A stretch of 64,000 nucleotides of DNA from Fistulifera solaris (taxonomy: Eukaryota; Bacillariophyta; Bacillariophyceae; Naviculales; Stauroneidaceae): contig AP026154.1 in NCBI GenBank assembly GCA_030295235.1, positions 306,001-370,000 of the forward strand. Direction: 5' to 3'. Below are positions 55,082-64,000 of the stretch, in pieces. Each line of letters starts with the position of its first letter. Position 1 is the stretch's first letter. Position numbers and translations under genes: made by a program. The notes below the pieces were generated by a model that did not search any database, had not been told where the DNA came from, and saw only the letters and a list, made by a program, of their open reading frames with translations.

Positions 55082-55647
55082 AAAGGCCAAGCCATCGACT
55101 GGAAGACTGCCGACTTCTTGTCACTTGGGCTCACTATTATCAGACTATGCCATTTACACTAAGTTTTACTGAAGCAACAAGTATTCACTCTATTATTATT
55201 CTTCTGTCTATTAGAAGGATAAAACAATCATTCAATTCAAAAGGACTTGGTGCGCAAGATAGAATGCTTGGGATGCTTCTATACGAGGGATAGGGGATGG
55301 TACGCCTACCGTGGACTCCTCCGAAAACGGTCCGACTTGAAAGGTATGCCAGTTTAGCACCTTTTTTTTTACTAAGTACTGTAACAAAAAACGTCATTTG
55401 ATCGTTCACGTCCTGTTGTTTCCGCCGTGCGCCCTGCCTGATACGGTACCTGGTACCCGTACCTGATACGGTTGTCGTGAGGTGCGCGCACCTTCACTGA
55501 TGGCCATGGTAATGGTACCGTGTAGTAACACTGCGAATAAACGCTTTATGTTTTTATTATCTGACAATAGAGAGGACGCTTTATTCCGACTGGGTTTGTC
55601 TTTCCTTCAATTAACAGGTTTACAAACAACGCATAGAGTATGCTCCT
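55082..55647. other. Intergenic, with GGTACC palindrome cluster
   Basis: At 55440..55472 two ATACGGTACC/CGTACCTGATACGG arms form an imperfect palindrome around TGGTACC. Another GGTACC lies at about 55514. This flank precedes the gene at 55648. Confidence 0.45.
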
Positions 55648-57156
55648 ATGTGGTGGTCGAAAAAGGAGACCGCACCAGCTGCAAAACCAGAAGCAATATT
55701 AAAGAAGAATGGGAAAAGCGCGAAAACGCGAATTTCCCTAGACGCGAGTGAGGCGACTGTGTTGAATACAGCTGAAACAGGGTCCGGCTTCGAAGTGCAT
55801 TTTGTTAAGGAGAGCGATCCAGTCCGCCATGATCGACGTAGTGACAAATCCTCGGGAACACGAGAAATTTCTGACTTGATGAAGAGCGAACTATCGAACG
55901 AAACGTCTGTAGTTTATCGTCTTTTGTCGGTAGAAAATATGATGAAGGGACGAAGAAAAGTTCACCGGTCTCAATACGCATCGTATGGCTGTAACACTCA
56001 CGAAGGATCTCTGGTAGACGAGCCGGTCCTCGATTGTTTCGTCCCTCGGCCTCATCGTGTTCCCCTCGCTGGAAATGTACAATCCACCTGGACAGTCAAA
56101 CCGTCGAAGATAAAAAAATCGCTCCTTCTTCTGCAGCAATATGATGTGTCTTCCGAATTACGGTGTCTTGAGGAGGAGATTAAGCTAATGGATGTGGAAA
56201 TTATTAATCTCAAGAAGGATAAAGCTGATATGGAGGTCAACAGCCGACACGTGTCGGTGCAATCGAATCATCACACCACCAATGGCATTAGTAGCCCAAT
56301 TGTCGACGCACATCGTTTGCTATTAGGAGGAGCGCCCAAATTGTCGTCAGCGGAAAAGAAGCAACTGCAAGAGCTGCGCGGGACATGTTTGACACTGAGA
56401 CTCAGCAACTTGAAATGTCGGGAGTTTTTACTTTCCAAATGCGGCTTCAAGACTTCTTTCTTTTCTCAGTTTATACCGAATACACAGTCTTCTTCACCAA
56501 TGACTCTTTCGAAAGAGAATTGTGGAGAAGACGGCCCGGCTGCTTCCATACAGCACATTTGCCTGCTTTCCGATGATTCTGTTTTGATCAGCCTCGACAG
56601 CGACAAGTCGCTTCATCACGGGAGATTGCCCGAGCGACTCTATCGCCGGTTACAACCGGATCAGAACATTAATCAAAATCACCTACATTATGTCGCTACC
56701 GGACCGCTGGGATGTTATTATGCGGAATTTCGTTCCGGAAAAGCTATTTGGGGTATAGCATCCGACTCATCCGAGGGTGACGACTTTGCTACTTTGTGTC
56801 GCGACTGGAACGTTTCAAGAGTGACGTTTGGTCCATTCTGTGTGGTCCATGATAGCAATGGGATTGCCCACAAAGCCGCCTCTTGGGTCATTCTGAGCTG
56901 TGACGGTCGAGCCGCTTGGAAAAACGTCCCAAGTAGATTGCACCGCTTGCTGGAAGATCGTCTGGCCAGTCAAGCCGCACCAGTAGAAGTGTCGCTGGGG
57001 TACGGTGATTCCTATTTTGTCCGATTCTTGGATGGATCCGTGGATTACTGTCTGCCGGCCCATGTGGCGATGGTGATTGAGGAGGGGAAACTGGACGTTA
57101 CATCCATTTCCTTGCACCCGGACTCACCCTATGACTTTGTGATACGACACCGCTGA
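55648..57156 (+). CDS. Protein of unknown function with two small repeated C-terminal beta modules
   Basis: 502 aa, single exon, ATG at 55648 (TATGTGGTGG), no presequence. The N-terminus is Lys/Ser-rich and disordered. A short coiled coil lies at about residues 168-195 (LRCLEEEIKLMDVEIINLKK). The C-terminal 160 residues contain two similar strands-and-turn units, GPLGCYYAEFRSGKAIWGIA and SLGYGDSYFVRFLDGSVDYC, and a CRDWNVSRVTFGPF segment. Units of this GYGxxYFVRFxDGS type recur in diatom proteins of unknown role. No function is offered. Confidence 0.65.
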   Translation: MWWSKKETAPAAKPEAILKKNGKSAKTRISLDASEATVLNTAETGSGFEVHFVKESDPVRHDRRSDKSSGTREISDLMKSELSNETSVVYRLLSVENMMKGRRKVHRSQYASYGCNTHEGSLVDEPVLDCFVPRPHRVPLAGNVQSTWTVKPSKIKKSLLLLQQYDVSSELRCLEEEIKLMDVEIINLKKDKADMEVNSRHVSVQSNHHTTNGISSPIVDAHRLLLGGAPKLSSAEKKQLQELRGTCLTLRLSNLKCREFLLSKCGFKTSFFSQFIPNTQSSSPMTLSKENCGEDGPAASIQHICLLSDDSVLISLDSDKSLHHGRLPERLYRRLQPDQNINQNHLHYVATGPLGCYYAEFRSGKAIWGIASDSSEGDDFATLCRDWNVSRVTFGPFCVVHDSNGIAHKAASWVILSCDGRAAWKNVPSRLHRLLEDRLASQAAPVEVSLGYGDSYFVRFLDGSVDYCLPAHVAMVIEEGKLDVTSISLHPDSPYDFVIRHR

Positions 57157-57626
57157 CGGCCTATAGGCACATAATAGTTGAAAGTCGGCTTAGTCGCTTT
57201 TGGCGAACGCTAACATAATTTTATCAAAAATAGGAATGAACGAGAAATAAAACGTTACGTTGAAAATTTCTTGCGGTAGCTAGCGCTTTTTATCTTCATT
57301 CTCTTAGTTATCAATAAAGTATGTTACAATGGTTTTCGTGATGTATCTAGATCGTCTGGACTATTATTTTATGACTTTTTGAACTAATAGACGCGTTCTA
57401 ACCTTGTGGAGAATGAGTTCCGAGTTCCTAGCCGGGAAATCAGTAGAATCTGGAATCTTGTAAATGCAAACCAAAACTATACACCGAGCAATGGACGGAC
57501 TCTCAGTCAGCACCAATGAATTATTTTTTGTGCGAGAGATTCCCCAAGCAAGATGGGACGACAAATGCGCCCGGAAACAGAACATCATTCGACGAGGACT
57601 TGTTTCTATGATTTATTTTCATAGAA
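57157..57626. other. Intergenic, no gene supported
   Basis: 3' flank of the previous gene and 5' flank of the HA-domain gene. Nothing notable was seen. Confidence 0.35.
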
Positions 57627-60475
57627 ATGGCATCTTTGACCATGAAGCCTGCTCTTCCCTCCAAGAAACGAAAAAATTCATTTGGAAGTGAAGGACAGTC
57701 CTCGTCATCGGAAACAGCGACTCGGATACGGAGAGACTCGTCCGACAATGAACACCATTCTTTGAGAATCATCGCGGAAAGCCGACTGCCCAGCAAAAAG
57801 AGGAAAAGCTCACATGATTCATCTCTTCTGGGGGTTAACGCTACTTCAAATGAAGCATCGCGGAAAGGCCATAGGAAGGGTTCGAATGACATGTCAGTGT
57901 CATTTGAAGACGGTATGCGACCCCAGGGTCCGTCAGGGGGTTCTATTACCGGCTTGCTCGAAAGTGATACACTATCGAAGAAGGGAACGCGGGATACAAA
58001 GACACCCTTCTTGAAAGAGGATGCACAAAAAGGCGAAAATGACTCGAGCAACAATAACGAACCGATGCAATCTGCTGTCCCCAATGTCGCGTTAGAACAT
58101 CTTAATGCACTTGCGGAAAACTCGGAAGTTCCCCCCTGTTGGAAGAGATCGTTCGGGTTCTGTTACTTTTGCAGCAGCTCCTGCTCCATCTACTTCTATC
58201 ATTGAACCGAAATCAATTGCCGAGCTGAAAAAGATGTGCCGACCAATGATGATCACAGTACGAGTAGCACGACTACTTCTGGACATCGACTTCTGTTCGA
58301 AGCTATCATGATGAAAGAAGGCGATTACGATGAAAGACACCGACTGAACTCATGGGGTGGTAAATCATTGAAAGACGAGTCGCAACGAGGTCGATTGGAT
58401 TCGTTGGGGCATTCGTTTTTGGATGGAATAGGACGGGATCGTTTAGACTCCATGCCGCCATCATTCGAGGAAGGAATCACACGCGAGCGATTAGACTCAT
58501 TAGGGGGTTGGAGAGGCGCCCGCGATCGGCTGGAGTCTTGGGGGGGAATGTCTGATTTGTCTTTGCCTTTGGGTCACGATTCAATATCAGGTCAAGTACT
58601 GCCACCGCACCAGCCGCCCTTTCTAGATAGTTTGGGGGATGATTTGAAACATAGCAACGTTCCAAACCGGATATCGCTGGAACGGCAAAGGCTGAGCTCG
58701 ATTGCATCCATGTCGGAGGTTTCAGTATCGCAATTGCCATATTTGCACATGGATGCTGTCGCAGACTCGGCAGGGGATATTCAAGCGTATGTTGCGGCGG
58801 CCATGGCTTCCGTGAGCGACCAAATTGCCGATTTGGCAGGGGTGGTCGAAACTGTTGCGAACTCTGCGGATTCTGTTTCGATCGATCTTATTCATAGAGA
58901 TCACCTGGACAGTGACGCGAGCAGCGTGGCCTCGCCATTGATCGGAGCCGCCACGGATTCGTCTCGGAGGAAGCGTGCTGTCCGCCCGCGTTCTTGGTCT
59001 ACCTCGTCTGGTCTATCATTGGATTTTGATGCTGTCGTAGCTGCCGTCAACGCCGCTGAAGCTGCAACTGGGAAATTGGATCTTGCATTCATAGGTCGCA
59101 CGGGTAGTGCGAATAGTATCTCTCATTCCGGAAAAGCCTCGTCAATCCGACGAACTTTACCGACTCAAAGGACACGTGGGGAGAGTATTTTCACTCAAAC
59201 ATCAGAAGACATTAGTGAAGAAGAGAAGGAGCGTATCAGAGAAAGGGCTCGAGCTGTCGCAGGGTACAAGCCAGGTTCAAACGGTAGTCTGTCTAAAAAG
59301 AAAAGCGGACCAATTAAGAAGCGTTCCAAACGAGATTCGCCTGAAAAAGAAGATGTTACTCGGACTCCCAAGCATTCTAATAGTCGCCATTCGCTCGATT
59401 TACCTGACGACGCACCGTTACCGCCGCAAATATCTTCTGCCAACCCACTTGACGCGTCCTCCTCATCAGCAATGAAAGGTGCGAAGGGACAAGCAAGTCA
59501 AAAGTGGGATAGCATGTTTGACTGTTTATTAGAATTCATTACCGATCGAAAAAGTGAAGAAACAGCCGGAATGGCCCAGAAAGACATCGATGAATGGATG
59601 TGGGACGGTAATGTTCCTACCAATTACAAAACGAAATGCGGAAAAGCTCTCGGGCGATGGGTGAATAATCAACGCTCAGCCAAGAGTAAGGGAACCTTAA
59701 AGGATGATCGGGAAGAGCGGCTCATCGACGCTGGTCTCAAATGGAGTGTAATGGCTGGAAACGCATGGAACGAGATGTTGAAAGAACTCCGTGTGTATGT
59801 AGACGAGCAGACAAAAGATGGTGGATCCTGGGATGGAAACGTGCCGACAACGTATCAGATCAAGACAAGTGAGGAGAGTGCGTTTGCGGGCGAAGACAAG
59901 AACTTGGGACGCTGGGTGAATCGGCAGAGAAGTTTGTTCCAGTCAGGAAAACTTCGTAAGGATCGAAAAGCAGCTTTGGATAAATTAGGACTGAAGTGGT
60001 CGATGCTCGCTACGACCACCTGGGACTGCATGTGGGAGACACTCCGCGAATACGTCCAGGAGCAGGAGAAAGCGAACGGCAAGTGGGACGGTAACGTTCC
60101 GGCGAATTACAAAACGAACGATAATCCGCCGAGGGCACTGGGTCGCTGGATTAATCGGCAAAGATCGGCTTACATGAAAAGAAGCTGAAGAAAGAATGTG
60201 TCGAGAAGCTGACCGACATTGGCTTGAAGTGGTCCGTTCATCAACGTCAGGGTGAGGGTATGGACGAAGATGACAACGGCGACGATTGCGAGTTTATGGA
60301 CGAAGTAGATAGCGAGTACAATGAGGAAGCTGCACATGAGAGAGCTGCGGAAGAAGTCGTCGAGACGAAGGATGCAAAGACTGCGAATCAAGGTGCTGAC
60401 CAACAAGAAAAAGTTGCGAATCAAGAAGAAAAGGTTGCGGATCCAGTCACATCTACAACAACTTCGACACTCTAA
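57627..60475 (+). CDS. Helicase-associated (HA) domain repeat protein (three apparent frameshifts)
   Basis: About 949 aa after correction. The N-terminal part has basic, nuclear-localisation-like LPSKKRK(N/S)S repeats. A middle part has five R(L)(D/N/E)S(L/W/M)G units (residues about 215-310). Three HA modules follow near the C-terminus, each with WDGNVPxxY(K/Q)xK and LGRW(V/I)NxQR(S), ending LGLKWS. The tail is acidic. HA domains are expanded in diatoms and thought to bind nucleic acid; here there is no helicase core, so a chromatin or transcription role is inferred. Frames break in a C6 run (58131-58136, one extra), between about 58190 and 58235 (one missing), and in an A4 run (60177-60180, one missing). 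With these the length is 2850 nt, divisible by three. Confidence 0.8.
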
Positions 60476-60522
60476 TTTACATTCTATTGTACTATAAAAA
60501 CGAACGAAAGTCTGACGGCTTG

Positions 60523-61843
60523 TTACGAACCGCCGAGTACTTCGGAAACCACGTAATGAGCCATCGCCATGGAACTCGTCAGACCCGGACTTTCTATACC
60601 AAGAAGGTGAACCAAACCAGGCACACCGTGTTCCTGCGGCCCCATGGTGAGGAAATCTTGCTCTATCCTGTTCATTTTGGAGTTCTTGATGGAGGGATGC
60701 GTTAACTTGGGTCGAACACCGGCATAATCCGGCACCAAGGCCCCATCTGGTAAATCTGGCCAATACTTTCTTATCGAATTGTAAAATACTAGTTGAGCTC
60801 GATCATTGTTTACTGTATAATCAATGTCGTCTGGCTGAATATCCTCGTGCAACCATTCTACATCAGGACCAAACCGGACCATTCCTGCCAGATCTAATGA
60901 GGCGTATCGTAGTCAGAGTTTACTGCATAATGTATGTACACGATGCGTCGAAATGAGTGCACTTACCCAAGGTAGCATGCACTCCCAAACCTCCCCGTTC
61001 ATCAGGTAAAGGATAGACGAGTCGTGAAAATGGCGACGTTTGACCTTGCAGACGAAAATAATTTCCCTTGCAGTCTGTTTGGACAATCATTCGAAGCTGT
61101 AAGACAAATACAATCGTTCCTGTACGCCAAGTAGAGAAAGGACGACTTACAATATTGTTTTGGGGGCCGCCAAAAATGATTTTGATGCAACATCGAGGCT
61201 ACTCGATCGGCCCACAAGCCCGCCGCATTCACTACATTTCGACAAGCGATCCACGTCCCTCCCACCTGCAGTTCTACGCTATTCGTAATCCGGGCATCTT
61301 CCACGGCACTTTGTAGTGCTAAGGTGGCACCGTGTGCTTCCGCATCCGCTAATAAACTGTACAAAAATGATGCGAATCGACGATCCCCGTCGATGGCGAC
61401 CACAATGCACCGATGACGTGGGACAAATGAGGCTCCAAATCCGCAATATGCGCCGTATCGGTCAGCAATTGCACATTTGTAACACCATTGCGCAACGCTT
61501 GATGATACAAGGGAACGAGTTTGTCACGAAAGGAAGCTTCGCTTGTCGCCACAATCAATTTCCCACATTGGTGCACATCGACAGATCGTTCACGACAATA
61601 CTGATACAACATACGCCGCCCTTCGACGCAAAATTTTGCCTTGAAGGAGTGCTGTGGATAATACAAGCCCGCATGAATGACTTGCGAATTGCGAGAAGAT
61701 GTTTCTTGGCCGATCGAGGCGTTTCGTTCGACGATCAATACGTCACGGCCGGTTTTCGCCAAGCTACGGGCGACGGCGAGTCCTATAACACCAGCTCCAA
61801 TGACGACGGCATCAACGGAATGAGCTGTGTTCTTTAAGATCAT
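60523..61843 (-). CDS. L2HGDH: L-2-hydroxyglutarate dehydrogenase (two apparent frameshifts)
   Basis: FAD enzyme oxidising L-2-hydroxyglutarate to 2-oxoglutarate, a metabolite-repair step. Exons 61843..61151, 61096..60967 and 60893..60523; introns 54 and 73 nt. Marks: Rossmann [91 protein letters not shown] and [10 protein letters not shown] with [12 protein letters not shown] at the C-terminus. An A5 run (61363-61367) lacks one base, and another break lies near 61172-61176. With both corrected it is 397 aa. No clear mitochondrial presequence precedes the FAD motif, so its compartment is open. It ends 47 nt from the HA-domain gene. Confidence 0.88.
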
Positions 61844-62259
61844 GTACAGAATTGCGAAGGTTTATAATAAGGAAAGAAAGTCGATCCTTCGGATTTTTTT
61901 TGTTTCAGTAAAAATAATTTCGCGCTGTATTCCGCGTGTCGCATTAAACTCGGGACTCGACACTCGTGTCCGACGAATTTCACACCGATCACCGGACGAC
62001 GGACAATCGTAGCGGCTTTTTTACTTAAATTTGCATTTGACGCGTTGAAAAATAAAGGGAAAATGGCAGTTGTTGACTACCATTGCTCTTCTGTGTATGA
62101 TATCATGTCTCTTTCTGTTTCATTTCTGCTTTGAAAGAATTCATTTTATCAAGATTCTCATAAAGTGTAGGTTCAACTCGTCCGAGAAAGCCTTGCAAGC
62201 TTCTTCAAAGCGCTCAAGGCGACCGCCTTTCTGGCGGATGAGTACCTACAATACATACC
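61844..62259. promoter_or_regulatory. Divergent promoter region L2HGDH / BRAP2-like
   Basis: 416 nt between the two divergent start codons with no reading frame worth calling. It should carry both promoters. Confidence 0.4.
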
Positions 62260-63891
62260 ATGTCGCAATCCTTTTCGCTTCATGTGAATATATCGAACAA
62301 CGAACTTAATAATGAAGATGATGTTCGAATACTGAATAAAGCGATGCAAAACAAAGATGCTTGCTGGGTGATAAATGTTAATTCGTGCCTCATCTCCCAG
62401 CAGCACCACAACGGCGATGCTCAATACGCACTCTTGTTCGTCCCTGCGACCATTATAGACTCGGTTCTTCTCGACATTAACAACAATCAACAATTTATTT
62501 ACCAAGGAAATGAGAAGCAAACGTTCTCGGATCGACTCTTGTCCTTGATACATCCGTTCTTGGCGTGCAATTTTCCTCTCAAAGCCGTCCTTCGCCAACG
62601 CAATGCACCCTCCGATTGCGTCTTACTCGATTTGTCGCATACTCCAGTGGATACCGTTTTAGATTTGCTCGAACAATGTCACACGCTGCATTCGGGTCCA
62701 GAACTGATTTTACAAATGCTCTTGATTGATCGTGTCGAATGTACGCCTCCCAACACACCCCACTTCGATTTACCCGCATGTCCGGTTTGCTTGTACCGTA
62801 TTGATCCACCGCGTCTCGGATGGAAATTACCTAGTCAAGAGCATTTGTGTTCTCGCTTTTGTCCACCGCCCGATTTCTCAAATCCCTTGTCTGGTTGTCC
62901 CAAACAGCGGTTCCTCGCACCGTGGCCTCGACCTTCGTGCTGCGGTGCGTGCAAGGTCATTCAACAATATTGGAAGCATCTGCATCACAGCAACAACACT
63001 AGCCATTCCACCAGAGAAGAGAACCATGTGGCATGTATGGCTTGTGGTATGCAGCAGACCTTGTGGGTGTGTTTGACGTGTGCCTTTGTTGGGTGCGGGC
63101 GCTATTCGAATAAGCACGCGGCGCAACATTTTCGTGATAGTAGTCATCCGTTCTGTCTGGAATTGACGACGCTGCGGATCTGGGATTACTCGTATGGTGA
63201 AGGGGGCTTTGCCCACCGGGTCGATCTGCTCGAATGTCCATCATCTCCGCCGTTGTGGATGCCATGGATACCGGTAGCGGCCAGTGCCGCTGGAATGGCA
63301 GGAGACGAGCCATGTAGCGACACGTCGTCGTCTTTCTATTTTGACAATAGTAACGAGAAGTCTGCCAAGAAGGTAACCATGATGAGCGAAGAATACGAGG
63401 CTCTGCTACAAAGTGCTCTGGAAGAACAAGCCCACCATTACGAAGGTGAGATTAGTCGACTCCGTGCTGAACTGACAACATCCATGATGAGTCGCGAGGC
63501 GATGTCGGACATGGAGCAAACGGAAATTGACCAGATCATCGCAGCCAATGATGCGCTGAGGGCAAGTATTGAGTCTACGAAGCGCACTCTTCTGGATTTG
63601 CAATCTCAGGAAGTTCCACTCAGGGAGGCGTCCAATCGATTGTTACGTGAACAGCAACTCGCCCAGGAATTGCTAGCCAAAATCCAGGACGACAATCGAC
63701 GACAGCGAGAGGCCTTAAATTTACAGGTGGATGAACTTGAGCAACAAATTGCCGATTTGACAGCGAATCAAAGGTTGAGAGAGCAGTTCATACAGGATGA
63801 GGAGCTGCAGAATGCCCAAATTTTTGGTGCAGTTGGTAGCGAGCAAAAGAAAAGAGCAGGGAAAAAGACGAGACAGTTTTTCCGTAAGTAG
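62260..63891 (+). CDS. BRAP2/ETP1-like RING and UBP-zinc-finger protein
   Basis: 543 aa, single exon, intact. A divergent N-terminal domain (about 1-160) stands where BRAP2 has its RRM-like fold. The RING-like region starts ACPVCLYRID (about residue 172) but is atypical: the histidine step is weak and the second half is spread (CSRFCPPP, CCGACKVI). The UBP zinc finger is clear (about 258-320): CMACGMQQTLWVCLTCAFVG, CGRY, HAAQHF and LRIWDYSYGEGGFAHR. A long coiled coil (about 375-520) closes the protein, as in BRAP2/IMP. Family members are ubiquitin ligases that bind free ubiquitin tails; here ligase activity is uncertain because of the RING. Confidence 0.85.
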   Translation: MSQSFSLHVNISNNELNNEDDVRILNKAMQNKDACWVINVNSCLISQQHHNGDAQYALLFVPATIIDSVLLDINNNQQFIYQGNEKQTFSDRLLSLIHPFLACNFPLKAVLRQRNAPSDCVLLDLSHTPVDTVLDLLEQCHTLHSGPELILQMLLIDRVECTPPNTPHFDLPACPVCLYRIDPPRLGWKLPSQEHLCSRFCPPPDFSNPLSGCPKQRFLAPWPRPSCCGACKVIQQYWKHLHHSNNTSHSTREENHVACMACGMQQTLWVCLTCAFVGCGRYSNKHAAQHFRDSSHPFCLELTTLRIWDYSYGEGGFAHRVDLLECPSSPPLWMPWIPVAASAAGMAGDEPCSDTSSSFYFDNSNEKSAKKVTMMSEEYEALLQSALEEQAHHYEGEISRLRAELTTSMMSREAMSDMEQTEIDQIIAANDALRASIESTKRTLLDLQSQEVPLREASNRLLREQQLAQELLAKIQDDNRRQREALNLQVDELEQQIADLTANQRLREQFIQDEELQNAQIFGAVGSEQKKRAGKKTRQFFRK

Positions 63892-64000
63892 AAACGTAGC
63901 TTAACTAGAAAATACCAGCATTAGCCCGAAGTAGACGAATTAAAGGCCCATATTGTCTTACTTACAGAAAGGGAGTGGCCATAGCCATCACGTACCATTT

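Noticed and set aside
57880-57892. B-box-like GGGTTCGAATGAC
   Set aside because: It lies inside the HA-domain coding sequence and has no partner A box.

Overview
The window is nuclear DNA of a photosynthetic stramenopile, most probably a pennate diatom. It is gene-dense, with about 27 protein genes in 64 kb on both strands. Introns are short GT-AG introns of about 50-130 nt. Several proteins begin with a signal peptide followed by an aromatic residue at the predicted cleavage site, resembling the diatom ASAFAP plastid signal (genes starting at 712-, 2749-, 3163+, 31962+, 54556+). The content also fits a diatom: helicase-associated (HA) domain repeats, a Fea1/phytotransferrin-like surface protein, a mitochondrial-type glutamate synthase and a thylakoid-type rubredoxin. 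No tRNA, rRNA, CRISPR array or complete transposon was seen.

Layout, 1-23 kb: a DUF2358-like protein cut by the left edge (-); a two-domain dCMP deaminase (-) head-to-head with a P-loop (PRK/uridine kinase-like) kinase (+); an ABCF2/Arb1 ATPase (+); phosphopantothenate-cysteine ligase with a C-terminal membrane anchor (-); an armadillo-like membrane protein (+); a small protein (+); a GT90/CAP10 glycosyltransferase (-); and a NUP205/NUP192-type nucleoporin with an FG-like head (+). 23-41 kb: two convergent coiled-coil proteins sharing a KPGTAGLS head; an MFS carrier (+); DDRGK1/UFBP1 of the UFM1 pathway (-); a sulfotransferase-like type II membrane protein (-); a small plastid-type protein (+); a basic helical protein (-); a CAT-type amino acid transporter (-); TBCCD1 (+); a Cys-rich secreted protein (+); and a class 3 aldehyde dehydrogenase (-). 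41-64 kb: glutamate synthase large chain (-); an ankyrin/zinc-ribbon protein (+); an unknown helical protein (-); a tandem Fea1-like GPI-type protein (+); STN1 of the telomeric CST complex (-); signal peptidase subunit SPCS2 (-); rubredoxin (+); an unknown protein (+); an HA-domain protein (+); L-2-hydroxyglutarate dehydrogenase (-); and a BRAP2/ETP1-like protein (+).

An important overall feature is that about half of the genes carry one or more apparent single-base frameshifts, mostly in runs of 3-7 identical bases, while the protein family signature continues undisturbed in the next frame. In most of these genes, correcting one base per site makes the summed exon length a multiple of three and restores canonical splicing. 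The simplest reading is homopolymer indel error in the assembly (pyrosequencing or uncorrected long reads), not pseudogenes. The two halves of such genes are therefore annotated as single genes here.

The genes are functionally mixed and there is no operon. Many neighbours share short divergent promoter regions (about 0.4-1.1 kb) or end 20-250 nt apart in convergent pairs. Points most worth a second look are the paralogous convergent coiled-coil pair, the pseudo-deaminase plus deaminase fusion, the tail-anchored PPCS, the tandem Fea1-like protein, the FG-headed scaffold nucleoporin, and recurring GGTACC-rich palindromes and a shared 15-mer in intergenic DNA.
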